A DNA stretch of 64,000 nucleotides from Leptospira koniambonensis. GTDB taxonomy: Bacteria > Spirochaetota > Leptospiria > Leptospirales > Leptospiraceae. A program made the position numbers and the translations under genes. Shown one piece after another: positions 7,915-15,376 of this stretch (position 1 is the first letter of the stretch; every line of letters begins with the position of its first letter). Below the pieces are notes generated by a model. That model was not told the origin of the DNA. It worked only from the letters and a program-made list of their open reading frames with translations, and did no database searches. The stretch covers positions 62,001 through 126,000 of the forward strand of contig NZ_RQFY01000007.1 of the NCBI RefSeq assembly GCF_004769555.1, written 5' to 3'.

Positions 7915-9849
7915 TTATCTGAATAATTCATTTATTTGGTTCTTATATTTATCCGAGACAACGTTCCTCTTCACCTTCATAGTCATGGTTAACTCGTCTC
8001 CAGGCTCGAATTTTTTCGGAAGAAGGTAAAAATTAGATACTTTTTCGAAATTTTTAAAACCGTTTTTAGAAGAAACTCTCTCTTTAATCTCTTTTTTGAA
8101 CAATTCTCTAACATCCGGATCAGAATTTGGGTCAGCAATTTCTTGTAATAATCTGGATTTCCAGTCTCGTAATTGTTTGTCTAAGGCCTCCCAATCCGGG
8201 ACCAAAAGTGCACTTAACGTTTTTTGGTCATGTCCTACGATCATAGCCTGCAAGATCAACTCACTTTGGGTAAGAGCGAACTCGATAGGCTCAGGTTCCA
8301 AATTTTCTCCGCCCAAAAGTACGATTGTGTCCTTAGCTCTTCCTGCGTATTTTAATTCTCCTTGGGAGGTCCAAAGAAGAAGGTCCCCTGAATTTAACCA
8401 TCCGTCCTTCATTGTCTCTGCAGTTTTTTCAGGATCTAAATAGTACCCCTGCATGATATGACCACCTTTGTGCCAAGCGATCCCTTTCACTCCAGGTTCG
8501 TGGATTTCTTCTCCCTTCTCGTCCAAAATTTTAATTTCTACACCAGGGATACATTTTCCCAAAGTTCCAACTGTGATTTTATCTAGTCTCCTTCTAGTAG
8601 AAGCTCCGCTAGTTTCAGTCATTCCATATCCTTCTAAGATTGGAATTCCTATAGAATTAAAAAATCTATCTATGTATTCTGGAAGTGCTCCAGCTCCTGA
8701 GATCGCAAATTTTAATCTTCCGCCCAGACTTTTTCGTATTTTAGAAAATAGTAATTGAGCCAGAATATTCGGCACGAACCAGAAGAATGTTCCGACTAGT
8801 CCGCTCATTCTATGGAAAAACTCTCCAAAAAAAGATCTTGGTTTTAATGCAAATTCCAAACCGAAAAGCCTACTTTTATATTTATAATAAAAATTTGCGA
8901 CGGATTGAAAAGTTTTGAAAATAGTTTTAGCAACTGGAGAAGCATCCTTTAGTTTATCTTGGACCTTATTATAAAAACTTTCCCAAACCCTAGGTACAGA
9001 AAGAAGGAAAGTAGGTTTGATATCCTGTAGATCTTGTCCTAAACTAGAAATAGAAGTAAATGCTTCTGAAGCTCCTGCTCTAACACACGCAGTTTCAATC
9101 AATCTTTCTGCAATATGCCAAGGAGGAAGATAAGCCATTGTTCTATCTTCTGGAGTGATACGAACATCATCCAATGCCAAAGACATATTCACGTTAAAGA
9201 CTATGTTTTTATGGGTGAGCATGACTCCCTTAGGACGACCTGTTGTCCCGGAAGTATAAACGATGGTAGCAAGATCAGACTCTTGGATAGATTCACCTCT
9301 AGAATGAAATTCTAATTCTCCTTTTTCTTGGATCCATCTGTCTCCTAGAGAGATTAGATCATCTAAATGCAAAAGTTTGAATGGATGTCTTTGTTCAGAA
9401 TGATGAGAAGATTCGAATAAAATAACTGTTTTTAAATGAGGAAATGATGTGGAAGAAGAACTGATCTTACGAACCACTTCTGAATTTCCTGCAAAACAAA
9501 CTTCTGCCTTTGAATGGTTTAAGATATAGATCAGATCTTCGAGAGTGGAGTCAGTTCCTCTAGGTACATCCACACTTCCTATATTTGTAATACCCATACT
9601 CGCCCAGATCCAACGATGTCCGGAATCAGCGATCAAACCTACATTCTCTCCTTTTTTAACTCCAATAGATACAAGACCTAAACCGATCCTTGTAACTAGA
9701 TCACCTAGCTCTTTAAAGTTTATGGATTTATAAGTTTTACCATCCGGTTTAAAGAATTGAGCAGGATGCTCCTTAAAAGAATCTGTAGAAGTCTTTAAAG
9801 TCCAATATAATGTCTGAGAATTTAGAAAGGGGAGTTTGAGAGGTTCCAT
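7915..9849 (-). CDS. Long-chain acyl-CoA ligase (AMP-forming)
   Basis: A 644-residue adenylate-forming enzyme. The ATP-binding signature YTSGTTGRPKG is at residues 198-208, followed by the YLPPWHIAERL block, GYGMTETSG, and NSGDLLLW with the downstream hinge and GGENLEPEPIE. The catalytic Lys region near the C-terminus (TMTMKVKRNVVSDKYKNQI) is present. This matches FACL/FadD-type ligases that activate fatty acids to acyl-CoA at the inner membrane. Leptospira depends on fatty acids for carbon, so a role in fatty acid use is plausible. Chain length preference is unknown. Confidence 0.92.
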   Translation of the reverse strand: MEPLKLPFLNSQTLYWTLKTSTDSFKEHPAQFFKPDGKTYKSINFKELGDLVTRIGLGLVSIGVKKGENVGLIADSGHRWIWASMGITNIGSVDVPRGTDSTLEDLIYILNHSKAEVCFAGNSEVVRKISSSSTSFPHLKTVILFESSHHSEQRHPFKLLHLDDLISLGDRWIQEKGELEFHSRGESIQESDLATIVYTSGTTGRPKGVMLTHKNIVFNVNMSLALDDVRITPEDRTMAYLPPWHIAERLIETACVRAGASEAFTSISSLGQDLQDIKPTFLLSVPRVWESFYNKVQDKLKDASPVAKTIFKTFQSVANFYYKYKSRLFGLEFALKPRSFFGEFFHRMSGLVGTFFWFVPNILAQLLFSKIRKSLGGRLKFAISGAGALPEYIDRFFNSIGIPILEGYGMTETSGASTRRRLDKITVGTLGKCIPGVEIKILDEKGEEIHEPGVKGIAWHKGGHIMQGYYLDPEKTAETMKDGWLNSGDLLLWTSQGELKYAGRAKDTIVLLGGENLEPEPIEFALTQSELILQAMIVGHDQKTLSALLVPDWEALDKQLRDWKSRLLQEIADPNSDPDVRELFKKEIKERVSSKNGFKNFEKVSNFYLLPKKFEPGDELTMTMKVKRNVVSDKYKNQINELFR

Positions 9850-9950
9850 GCGGGGACCGATTTTAATCCCGACTGGGCCAAGGGTCCAGGAAAAATTAAA
9901 TTTTCATGATTTTCCCGAATGTCTTTCTCGAACGATTGTTTCGGAAAGGA

Positions 9951-11747
9951 TCAATGACGTATATGATTTCGACCAAATGCCTTGGAATCGTATAGGTTTT
10001 TGTCAGCTAATCCGAGCAATTCTTGGTAAGAATGGATATCACGATCTGTATTACTGGAAACACCTATAGAAACAGTGACTCTTGTGAAAGTACTCTCTGA
10101 ATGAGGTATCCCCATATCTTCGACTGTCTGTAACATGTTCAAGGCAACTACTATCGCGCCTTCTACAGGGGTATCAGGTAGAATAACGGAGAATTCTTCT
10201 CCTCCGTATCGAGCGATCATATCAGAAGAACGATTTAAACATTCTTTTAATGCTTGCGCCACTTTGAAAAGTACCTGGTCGCCTTTTAAGTGACCGTAGG
10301 TATCGTTATACGCCTTGAAGAAGTCCACATCTATCATTAAAAGAGAAAGTGGTCTTTCCGTTCTAACAGATCGGTTCCATTCTCTTTCCAATTCCTGATC
10401 GAAAAATCTTCTGTTGGCAACCCCTGTCAAAGGGTCCATTAGAGAAAGTTCAAATAGTTTCTCTGCTTTTTCTTTATATTCTTCTTTTTCTTTTTGGAAA
10501 GTATTGATCCTATCTACGAGTCCCAAGGAAAGAAGAATAACGTTACTTAAAACGCCAATTTTTAACGTCCCAGAAGCAATCTCTTCAGAATCAAAAAGAC
10601 CCAGTCTATTCAGAGAGAATATAAAAACTCCGATTAAACTGAACATCCATGCGCTTAAGAAAATTCTGGCCTTTCTATCCTTTTTTAAACTTTGGATCAG
10701 AGAAATGATCATCAATACCAAAATTTCCAAAATTGGAAGAATGGCTGTAAAAGGAAGAAGGTACTTTAAAGGTAGAAATAATGGTAAAACCGTCAAGATG
10801 GACCAAACAATTGTCAGTCCTCGGATAAATACATGTAAGATCGGATAAGCATCCTTGGTCTGTAGATATTCTTCTGCAAATAGGCCTAAAAATATCATCG
10901 CGATACATGTGGCCATAATAAAGGAAGAATTTACAAATTTAGGGGAATTCGGGACTAAAAACCAGAAGCCGTATCCAGAACTCATGATCAAAAAGTAGGT
11001 CGCTGCAAAAATTAGAATTACATAATATATATATGTTTTTTCTCGAATGCCCAAGAATAGGAAGAAATTATAGAATACCATCACTCCTAGGGCGCCAAAA
11101 TAGATACCATCTATGAGTAATGAGATCCTAGAAGAATGTTCCAAATTCGATTTAGTAACTAAATGAAGTGGAAGAGTGATAGATCCTTCTGACTTGATCC
11201 GGATATACACTTCTATCTTGCCCTTATCTTCTAAGGTTAAAGGAAATACAAAATATCTCTCGGCGATCGGTCTTTCCTTAAAAGGAAGCATGTCTCCTGT
11301 ATGGAATTCACCTTCTCTACCTTTAGAATCTTTCCAATACACATCTACATAATCTATATGAGGATATTCTAAGGTAAGAAAACGTTCTTCTGAAAGAGAT
11401 TCTTCTGCTTCTACTGAGAATTTAAGCCAATAAGGAGAAGAATCATAACCAAAGTTTGGCATTCTATCCGTATTCTTTTTGAATTCAATTTCGGAATCTG
11501 GGGCAGAGATATCTTCCCAAGTAAGGTTTCCTTCTGTATCTTTATAATAGGAGATCTCTTCTCTTAGAGGGATTTTACCTGCAGAATGAGAATCTAAATG
11601 AAGCACAGGACCCTGTTCTGGAACAGGATCTGCAAAATAAGAATAGGGGAGGGCGAGAGAAAGCAACGCCGTCCATAAAACAAGAGGAAGGCGATTCCGA
11701 GTTATGGATGTTTGGATTCTTTCGAATGTCTCGGAATTTTTTAGCAT
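9951..11747 (-). CDS. 7TM-DISM diguanylate cyclase
   Basis: A 598-residue membrane receptor. After a signal/anchor region (about residues 18-40), a periplasmic 7TMR-DISMED2-type sensor occupies about 45-205 (YWLKFSVE, TLEYPHIDYVDVYW). Seven membrane segments follow to about residue 410, then a short coiled region and a GGDEF domain from about 435. The active site GGEEF is at 515-519, and an allosteric RxxD I-site (RSSD) lies five residues before it. Diguanylate cyclase activity with product inhibition is therefore expected. The ligand of the outer domain is unknown. It lies 101 bases upstream of the acyl-CoA ligase gene on the same strand. Confidence 0.92.
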   Translation of the reverse strand: MLKNSETFERIQTSITRNRLPLVLWTALLSLALPYSYFADPVPEQGPVLHLDSHSAGKIPLREEISYYKDTEGNLTWEDISAPDSEIEFKKNTDRMPNFGYDSSPYWLKFSVEAEESLSEERFLTLEYPHIDYVDVYWKDSKGREGEFHTGDMLPFKERPIAERYFVFPLTLEDKGKIEVYIRIKSEGSITLPLHLVTKSNLEHSSRISLLIDGIYFGALGVMVFYNFFLFLGIREKTYIYYVILIFAATYFLIMSSGYGFWFLVPNSPKFVNSSFIMATCIAMIFLGLFAEEYLQTKDAYPILHVFIRGLTIVWSILTVLPLFLPLKYLLPFTAILPILEILVLMIISLIQSLKKDRKARIFLSAWMFSLIGVFIFSLNRLGLFDSEEIASGTLKIGVLSNVILLSLGLVDRINTFQKEKEEYKEKAEKLFELSLMDPLTGVANRRFFDQELEREWNRSVRTERPLSLLMIDVDFFKAYNDTYGHLKGDQVLFKVAQALKECLNRSSDMIARYGGEEFSVILPDTPVEGAIVVALNMLQTVEDMGIPHSESTFTRVTVSIGVSSNTDRDIHSYQELLGLADKNLYDSKAFGRNHIRH

Positions 11748-11878
11748 ACCGAAAATATTCTTACCTACCTAGAGATGTCAAAAAACTTTCGCGGAAACGA
11801 TACGATTTTGACGGTTCTTCTAGATAAAATATAACTTTAGAACTTTCGGAAACCTAAAAATTTATCGGAAAGTAATAT

Positions 11879-13309
11879 TTAGTCGGGATCTTTTTTAAAC
11901 TCTTTTCTATTTACAAATAAAAATTGAGTTTCACTTCTTTTGCCGGAAGGAGTTTTGCCAATCACCGTCATAGCTGGATAAGTAGTCTTTTTGAATTCAG
12001 GAATTCTAATGATATATTCAGTATTCGACTTTCTCTGAATGATACCTTCTTTCCCGCTGATCTTGATCGCCACCGACTTAGGGTCTAGACCTTCTACTAT
12101 AACTGGAAAACTATCTCCCGGTTTGACCCAAGAGCCATCCAGAACCCCTAGTTGGATCTTAACAGGCGGAGAAGCGCTTAGAATAGAATTGAACCTGGAT
12201 TGAGACATTCCCCAAGTCACTAAGGATCTATGGATTGTATAAGCATAAGTTCCAGGAAGATTTTTACCTGGATTTACAGTGAAAGCCATTCTATAACCTG
12301 CAGCTTTCGCTTCTTCTATCACTCGTACGTCGAATAATCCAAATGGATAAGCGAGGTCTTGGATCTTTCTGCCTGTTTTTGCTTCCAGAGTTGTTTTAGA
12401 ATCTCTAAGCTGACTTCTGATCTCTGCTCTAGACATTGCAGGCAATTTAGGATGGTATACAGTATGAGAACCTATATCCAAAACTCCACTGTCCAAGGCT
12501 TCTTTCAGCGCCGCCCAGCTTAAGTAAAATTTATATCTAGGATTGGAGATCACAGTTGGATAAATAAAAACAGAAGCTCTCATTCCGTATTTTTTGAGTA
12601 ATGGAACAAGCACATCTCTATGAGTTAAAGATCCATCATCAAAAGTTAAAAGAACAGGACGAGCAGGGAAATCAGAACCAGCCTTTCCTTGTTGGTACTG
12701 ATAGAATTGGTCCAAACTAATGGTTTGGTACCCTATTGACTTAAGATACTTAAATTGTTCTTCTAAAAGGCTTGGATCTAAATTATATCCACCCATTGGA
12801 TCTTGGTTTCCAACCAGGTGGTGATAACATAAAACAGGGATCCCTTTTCCATGACCTAGTTCCGCGTTTGCGTTTGGATTTTTAGTATCGTATTCAGTCT
12901 TAGGAGGAAGTCCTGAAACTTCTGGATGAGAATTTTCGTACTTCTTAGAAGCAGTATCTTTTTCTTTCTCTTTAGTTTCTTGTTTTTCCTTTTTAGAAAC
13001 CTTAGTTTTTCCTTTTTTCCTACGCTCTATACGTTTAGATTTACGGGAAGAAGGTTCCGCAGAAGCCACAGATTCTACTTTTTCTTTTTTAACCTTCACT
13101 TCTATTTTGGGAGAAGGTGAAGAAGTTTCTTCCGATCTAGGGATTTCTCTTTTAGGAGCGGAAGGTTTAGGATCTTCTTCTTTCTCTTGGTTTGTTTTGG
13201 ACTTACCGTCTGAACTTAAAAATTCACGGACAGGTCCCGCATAAAGTACGGAAGAAGTGAAGATCCCTAAAAAGAGTAGAATGGAAAAGCGGCTGATTTG
13301 TTTATACAT
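11879..13309 (-). CDS. Secreted NodB-type polysaccharide deacetylase
   Basis: A 476-residue exported protein: signal peptide at residues 1-24, then a Lys/Glu/Ser-rich linker to about residue 135, then a NodB domain. Catalytic motifs are LLTFDDGSLTHRD (the Asp pair), IGSHTVYHPKL (the His metal ligands) and DLAYPFGLFD. After the NodB domain a beta-rich C-terminal domain (residues about 385-476) may bind a surface. The family deacetylates N-acetylated or O-acetylated glycans, often peptidoglycan or chitin-like polymers, outside the cytoplasm. The linker is compositionally unusual compared with the catalytic part. It stands as a single-gene unit. Confidence 0.9.
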   Translation of the reverse strand: MYKQISRFSILLFLGIFTSSVLYAGPVREFLSSDGKSKTNQEKEEDPKPSAPKREIPRSEETSSPSPKIEVKVKKEKVESVASAEPSSRKSKRIERRKKGKTKVSKKEKQETKEKEKDTASKKYENSHPEVSGLPPKTEYDTKNPNANAELGHGKGIPVLCYHHLVGNQDPMGGYNLDPSLLEEQFKYLKSIGYQTISLDQFYQYQQGKAGSDFPARPVLLTFDDGSLTHRDVLVPLLKKYGMRASVFIYPTVISNPRYKFYLSWAALKEALDSGVLDIGSHTVYHPKLPAMSRAEIRSQLRDSKTTLEAKTGRKIQDLAYPFGLFDVRVIEEAKAAGYRMAFTVNPGKNLPGTYAYTIHRSLVTWGMSQSRFNSILSASPPVKIQLGVLDGSWVKPGDSFPVIVEGLDPKSVAIKISGKEGIIQRKSNTEYIIRIPEFKKTTYPAMTVIGKTPSGKRSETQFLFVNRKEFKKDPD

Positions 13310-13456
13310 GGATGATCAGTTCCAAGATTCTCTTGGGCAGATGACGCGCAACTTTTTACTAAAATATGAAGTACAGTAAAAGATTATAAAATAGGGGAGA
13401 GATTTATCTTAAAGAAGGATTTTTAGGAATACCTTCTTCTGAAATTTATTGACAAG

Positions 13457-13483
13457 GCCCGTCTTTCGGAAAGATCGACGGGC
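13457..13483 (-). terminator. Hairpin after the HTH protein gene
   Basis: GCCCGTC / GACGGGC, a perfect 7-bp stem with a 13-base inner region that can itself pair. It begins eight bases after the stop of the gene at 13491-14003, read on the minus strand. The following T-tract is poor, so its terminator strength is uncertain. Confidence 0.5.
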
Positions 13484-13490
13484 AGGAAGT

Positions 13491-14003
13491 TTATTTTTTT
13501 CCTTTTTCCTTAATCAAACGTTTCAGAACAGACTCTGAATGACCGCTTAGTTTGATAACCGCAGCCTTGTTCGGTTTCTTTTTTTCCAGTTCTAGTAGAA
13601 TGGTGGAAAAACGGAACTTTCTGCGAATATGATTCACAGCTGGAATGGACGTTTTGAAAAGTCTAGCTAACTCATGATCCGCATTTCCTTCCTGATTCAG
13701 GTCGTAAAACTTGGAAAGTTTAGCGTCATCCCAAACGATCTTCTCGTCCGTCTTATAATAGTTATGGTATTCTAGACGACGGCTGTTTCTTTCGTAAGAG
13801 CCTTTGTTTCTTTTCTCTCTCCAAAAAGGATGCCTATTCCTTGCATATTTTATGTCATCTATTGTATAACCGGATTTATTTAACCATTCTGTGGTAATAC
13901 TGGACTTCTTGGGTCCTTCTAGTTTTGATTTGATGGAAAATTCAATGTACTGCTCTGGCGTTTTCGCAGAGAGGAGTTTCTTTTTTTCCTTTTCGTAATC
14001 CAT
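13491..14003 (-). CDS. Small basic protein with possible helix-turn-helix
   Basis: I do not recognise this 170-residue, Lys/Arg-rich protein. The C-terminal half contains NADHELARLFKTSIPAVNHIRRKF (residues about 107-130), which looks like a helix-turn-helix of the kind that compares a residue register with a DNA recognition helix. The N-terminal half has EQYIEFSIKSKL and several aromatic/basic stretches (RRLEYHNYYKTDEK). A DNA- or RNA-binding role is inference from charge and this motif. It has its own terminator-like hairpin and a 494-base gap upstream, and appears monocistronic. Confidence 0.65.
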   Translation of the reverse strand: MDYEKEKKKLLSAKTPEQYIEFSIKSKLEGPKKSSITTEWLNKSGYTIDDIKYARNRHPFWREKRNKGSYERNSRRLEYHNYYKTDEKIVWDDAKLSKFYDLNQEGNADHELARLFKTSIPAVNHIRRKFRFSTILLELEKKKPNKAAVIKLSGHSESVLKRLIKEKGKK

Positions 14004-14403
14004 ATCCTTGCCTTGCGATTTCTAATGCACCGTCAGGTGTTATTTTATCTTTTAGTCGGTGGATAGTGTTCCTTACCTGGACCAATACCGAAACTCTTTT
14101 TCAAATTACGGCACGAAAAAACAAAACGCTTCTTCGCCTGGTCTGGGCTATGCAGAAGAGAATCGCAAAACCTCCTTTAAAGTATACTAAGCAACTTAAA
14201 GACTTAGGATGCTCTTCCAAAGTTTGTCCCTCGAAGGACTACAGGAAGCCGTTAACATGACCTCGTCCTCATACAGAAATATCACATGATAGAAAGTTTG
14301 TGTACGATTCATTATTATTAATCGAAGTCTGAAACATTTTCGCTTTTCTGTCTCAGTTCCGACGAATAGTAACGTCTTACCTCCTTCTTCTTTCTAATAT
14401 TTA

Positions 14404-14434
14404 TTAGACTTTGGTTTTTCGCTTCAGATATAAT
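14404..14434 (+). promoter_or_regulatory. Candidate sigma-70 promoter for the Cys-rich protein gene
   Basis: A perfect -10 hexamer TATAAT lies at 14429-14434. A weak -35-like TTAGAC at 14404-14409 is 19 bases upstream, longer than ideal. A start near 14441 would give a leader of about 57 bases containing the hairpin at 14467-14496. Confidence 0.4.
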
Positions 14435-14466
14435 TCTATCTTTTCGAAAAAAAGAAACCAGCAAAA

Positions 14467-14496
14467 ATGACTAAGGTCTTAAGAGAGGTTAGTCAT
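14467..14496 (+). promoter_or_regulatory. Hairpin with ribosome site in its loop
   Basis: ATGACTAA (14467-14474) pairs perfectly with TTAGTCAT (14489-14496). The ribosome site GAGAGG (14483-14488) is in the 14-base loop and the stem ends one base before the ATG at 14498. This geometry could present or mask the ribosome site depending on temperature or a ligand; that is inference. Confidence 0.5.
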
Positions 14497-14497
14497 C

Positions 14498-14893
14498 ATG
14501 TTATTCAGAACTTCAAATAAAGGCAGAATTAGAGTAGTTACGGCTTATTTGTGCCTTTTTTACTTATTCAATTTTTCCGTTAGCTCTCATGAAGAAGGAG
14601 CGGCTCACCCGCATGCAGACCAATGCCGTGCCGATAAAGAAAAATATTGTAAGGAAAGTCCCAAGGGAGATGTTCTCACTTGTTTAAAAAAGAATGAGGA
14701 AAATCTTTCCGAAGACTGCAAAGAATTATTACAGGAAGTCAGGGAAAAAGCAAAACAACGAATGGAAGCCTGCAAAGAAGATAAGGAGAAGTATTGCTCC
14801 AACCGAGGAACAGCTGTTATCCGTTGCCTCCAAGAGAACAAAAATCTTTTGGGAGAAAAATGTAAATCCGCATTATTCTCCACCTCAAAGTAA
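14498..14893 (+). CDS. Secreted Cys-rich repeat protein (GLG1/FGFR-type repeats)
   Basis: A 131-residue protein with an N-terminal signal peptide (hydrophobic VVTAYLCLFYLFNFSVSS, residues about 13-30). Two similar repeats follow: CRADKEKYCKE with CLKKNEENLSEDC, and CKEDKEKYCSN with CLQENKNLLGEKC. The spacing Cys-x3-Asp-x3-Tyr-Cys ... Cys-Leu-x-x-Asn-x(2)-Leu-x(3)-Cys resembles the cysteine-rich repeat of the Golgi protein GLG1/ESL-1, which also occurs in some bacterial exported proteins. The even Cys number per repeat suggests disulfides outside the cytoplasm. Function unknown. Confidence 0.78.
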   Translation: MLFRTSNKGRIRVVTAYLCLFYLFNFSVSSHEEGAAHPHADQCRADKEKYCKESPKGDVLTCLKKNEENLSEDCKELLQEVREKAKQRMEACKEDKEKYCSNRGTAVIRCLQENKNLLGEKCKSALFSTSK

Positions 14894-14928
14894 GGACATC
14901 CGAAATCTCAGCTTACTTTTCAAAGTCT

Positions 14929-15070
14929 GTATACAAAAGAATTTAAGTATACGAACTTTTTAATGTAGGAGCTTCTACATATTGTAGCGAAAGCCCTTTT
15001 GGTATACTGCACAAATTCTATTGTATACAATCGAATTTGATCTTCTGATGTTGTATACAAGAGTGTATAC
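14929..15070. repeat. Cluster of six GTATAC palindromes
   Basis: GTATAC occurs at 14929, 14947, 15002, 15023, 15053 and 15065. Two copies sit in the perfect 10-bp palindrome TTGTATACAA (15021-15030 and 15051-15060); others extend to TGTATACA (15064-15071) or share one flank (TGTATACAAA at 14928). The sites are not phased by whole helical turns throughout (spacings 18, 55, 21, 30, 12). Such density suggests a multi-site operator or a nucleoprotein site. Confidence 0.6.
14963..14980. repeat. Copy of the TGTAGGA-type palindrome, one mismatch
   Basis: ATGTAGGAG is followed directly by CTTCTACAT, an 18-bp dyad with one mismatched pair. It lies inside the GTATAC cluster and is related to the copies at 1693 and 41351. 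Confidence 0.5.
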
Positions 15071-15150
15071 ACAGAAAATCGGGAAGCCATCGATATTACT
15101 ATAAAGTCCGGGACATTCTTCAGAACGAATTTGGTAGGATCTGCTACATG

Positions 15151-15174
15151 GGCGAAAGTTCGCCAAGCTCTTGG
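15151..15174. repeat. Two abutting perfect dyads
   Basis: GGCGAA-AG-TTCGCC (15151-15164) overlaps by two bases with CCAAG-CT-CTTGG (15163-15174). Both are perfect with a two-base centre, better read as protein-binding dyads than as hairpins with a stable loop. Confidence 0.5.
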
Positions 15175-15315
15175 AGTGTCTGTGGATGGGCGCAATAACA
15201 CAAAACAATCTCAATCAATCCTCCCCATATCCCCAACTTCCGATAATCAGCATTATGTCGCATTAGATAAAATACTTCTAATTGGCGATTTATAAGCCTA
15301 TAAGAGCTCCCCTCT

Positions 15316-15343
15316 CGGACCAAAACTTTGTTTTACCGGTCCG
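15316..15343 (+). promoter_or_regulatory. Leader hairpin ahead of recC
   Basis: CGGACC-AAAAC-TTT-GTTTT-ACC-GGTCCG: two stacked stems (6 and 5 bp) with a three-base bulge on the 3' side. An A/T-rich stretch with TTTTT follows at 15344-15359, and recC starts 33 bases after the hairpin. It could be a weak terminator or an attenuator controlling entry into recCBD. Confidence 0.45.
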
Positions 15344-15376
15344 TAATTTAATAATTTTTGGTAGAACCGATCGAAG

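Larger units (their letters stand above)
14004..14497. other. Gene-free interval between divergent genes
   Basis: About 490 bases between the HTH protein (minus) and the Cys-rich protein (plus). A 64-codon plus-strand reading frame at 14066-14260 has no ribosome site and no recognisable sequence, so I do not call it. The right half holds the promoter and leader of the Cys-rich gene. Nothing else is evident. Confidence 0.5.
14894..15376. other. Gene-free interval rich in palindromes
   Basis: The 480 bases before recC contain six GTATAC palindromes, one copy of the 16-bp TGTAGGA-type dyad, two adjacent perfect dyads at 15151-15174 and a hairpin just before recC. Minus-strand reading frames exist (for example 14920-15201) but lack ribosome sites and have biased composition. 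I see no convincing gene. Confidence 0.6.

Noticed and set aside
7857..7931. Longer DoxX-protein start
   Set aside because: It overlaps the acyl-CoA ligase end; AAAGGAG supports ATG 7856.
14066..14260. Plus-strand reading frame of 64 codons
   Set aside because: No ribosome site, no recognisable sequence, and the frame is basic and irregular; likely chance.
14920..15201. Minus-strand reading frames over the GTATAC cluster
   Set aside because: Composition follows the palindromes and no start signal is present; treated as non-coding.
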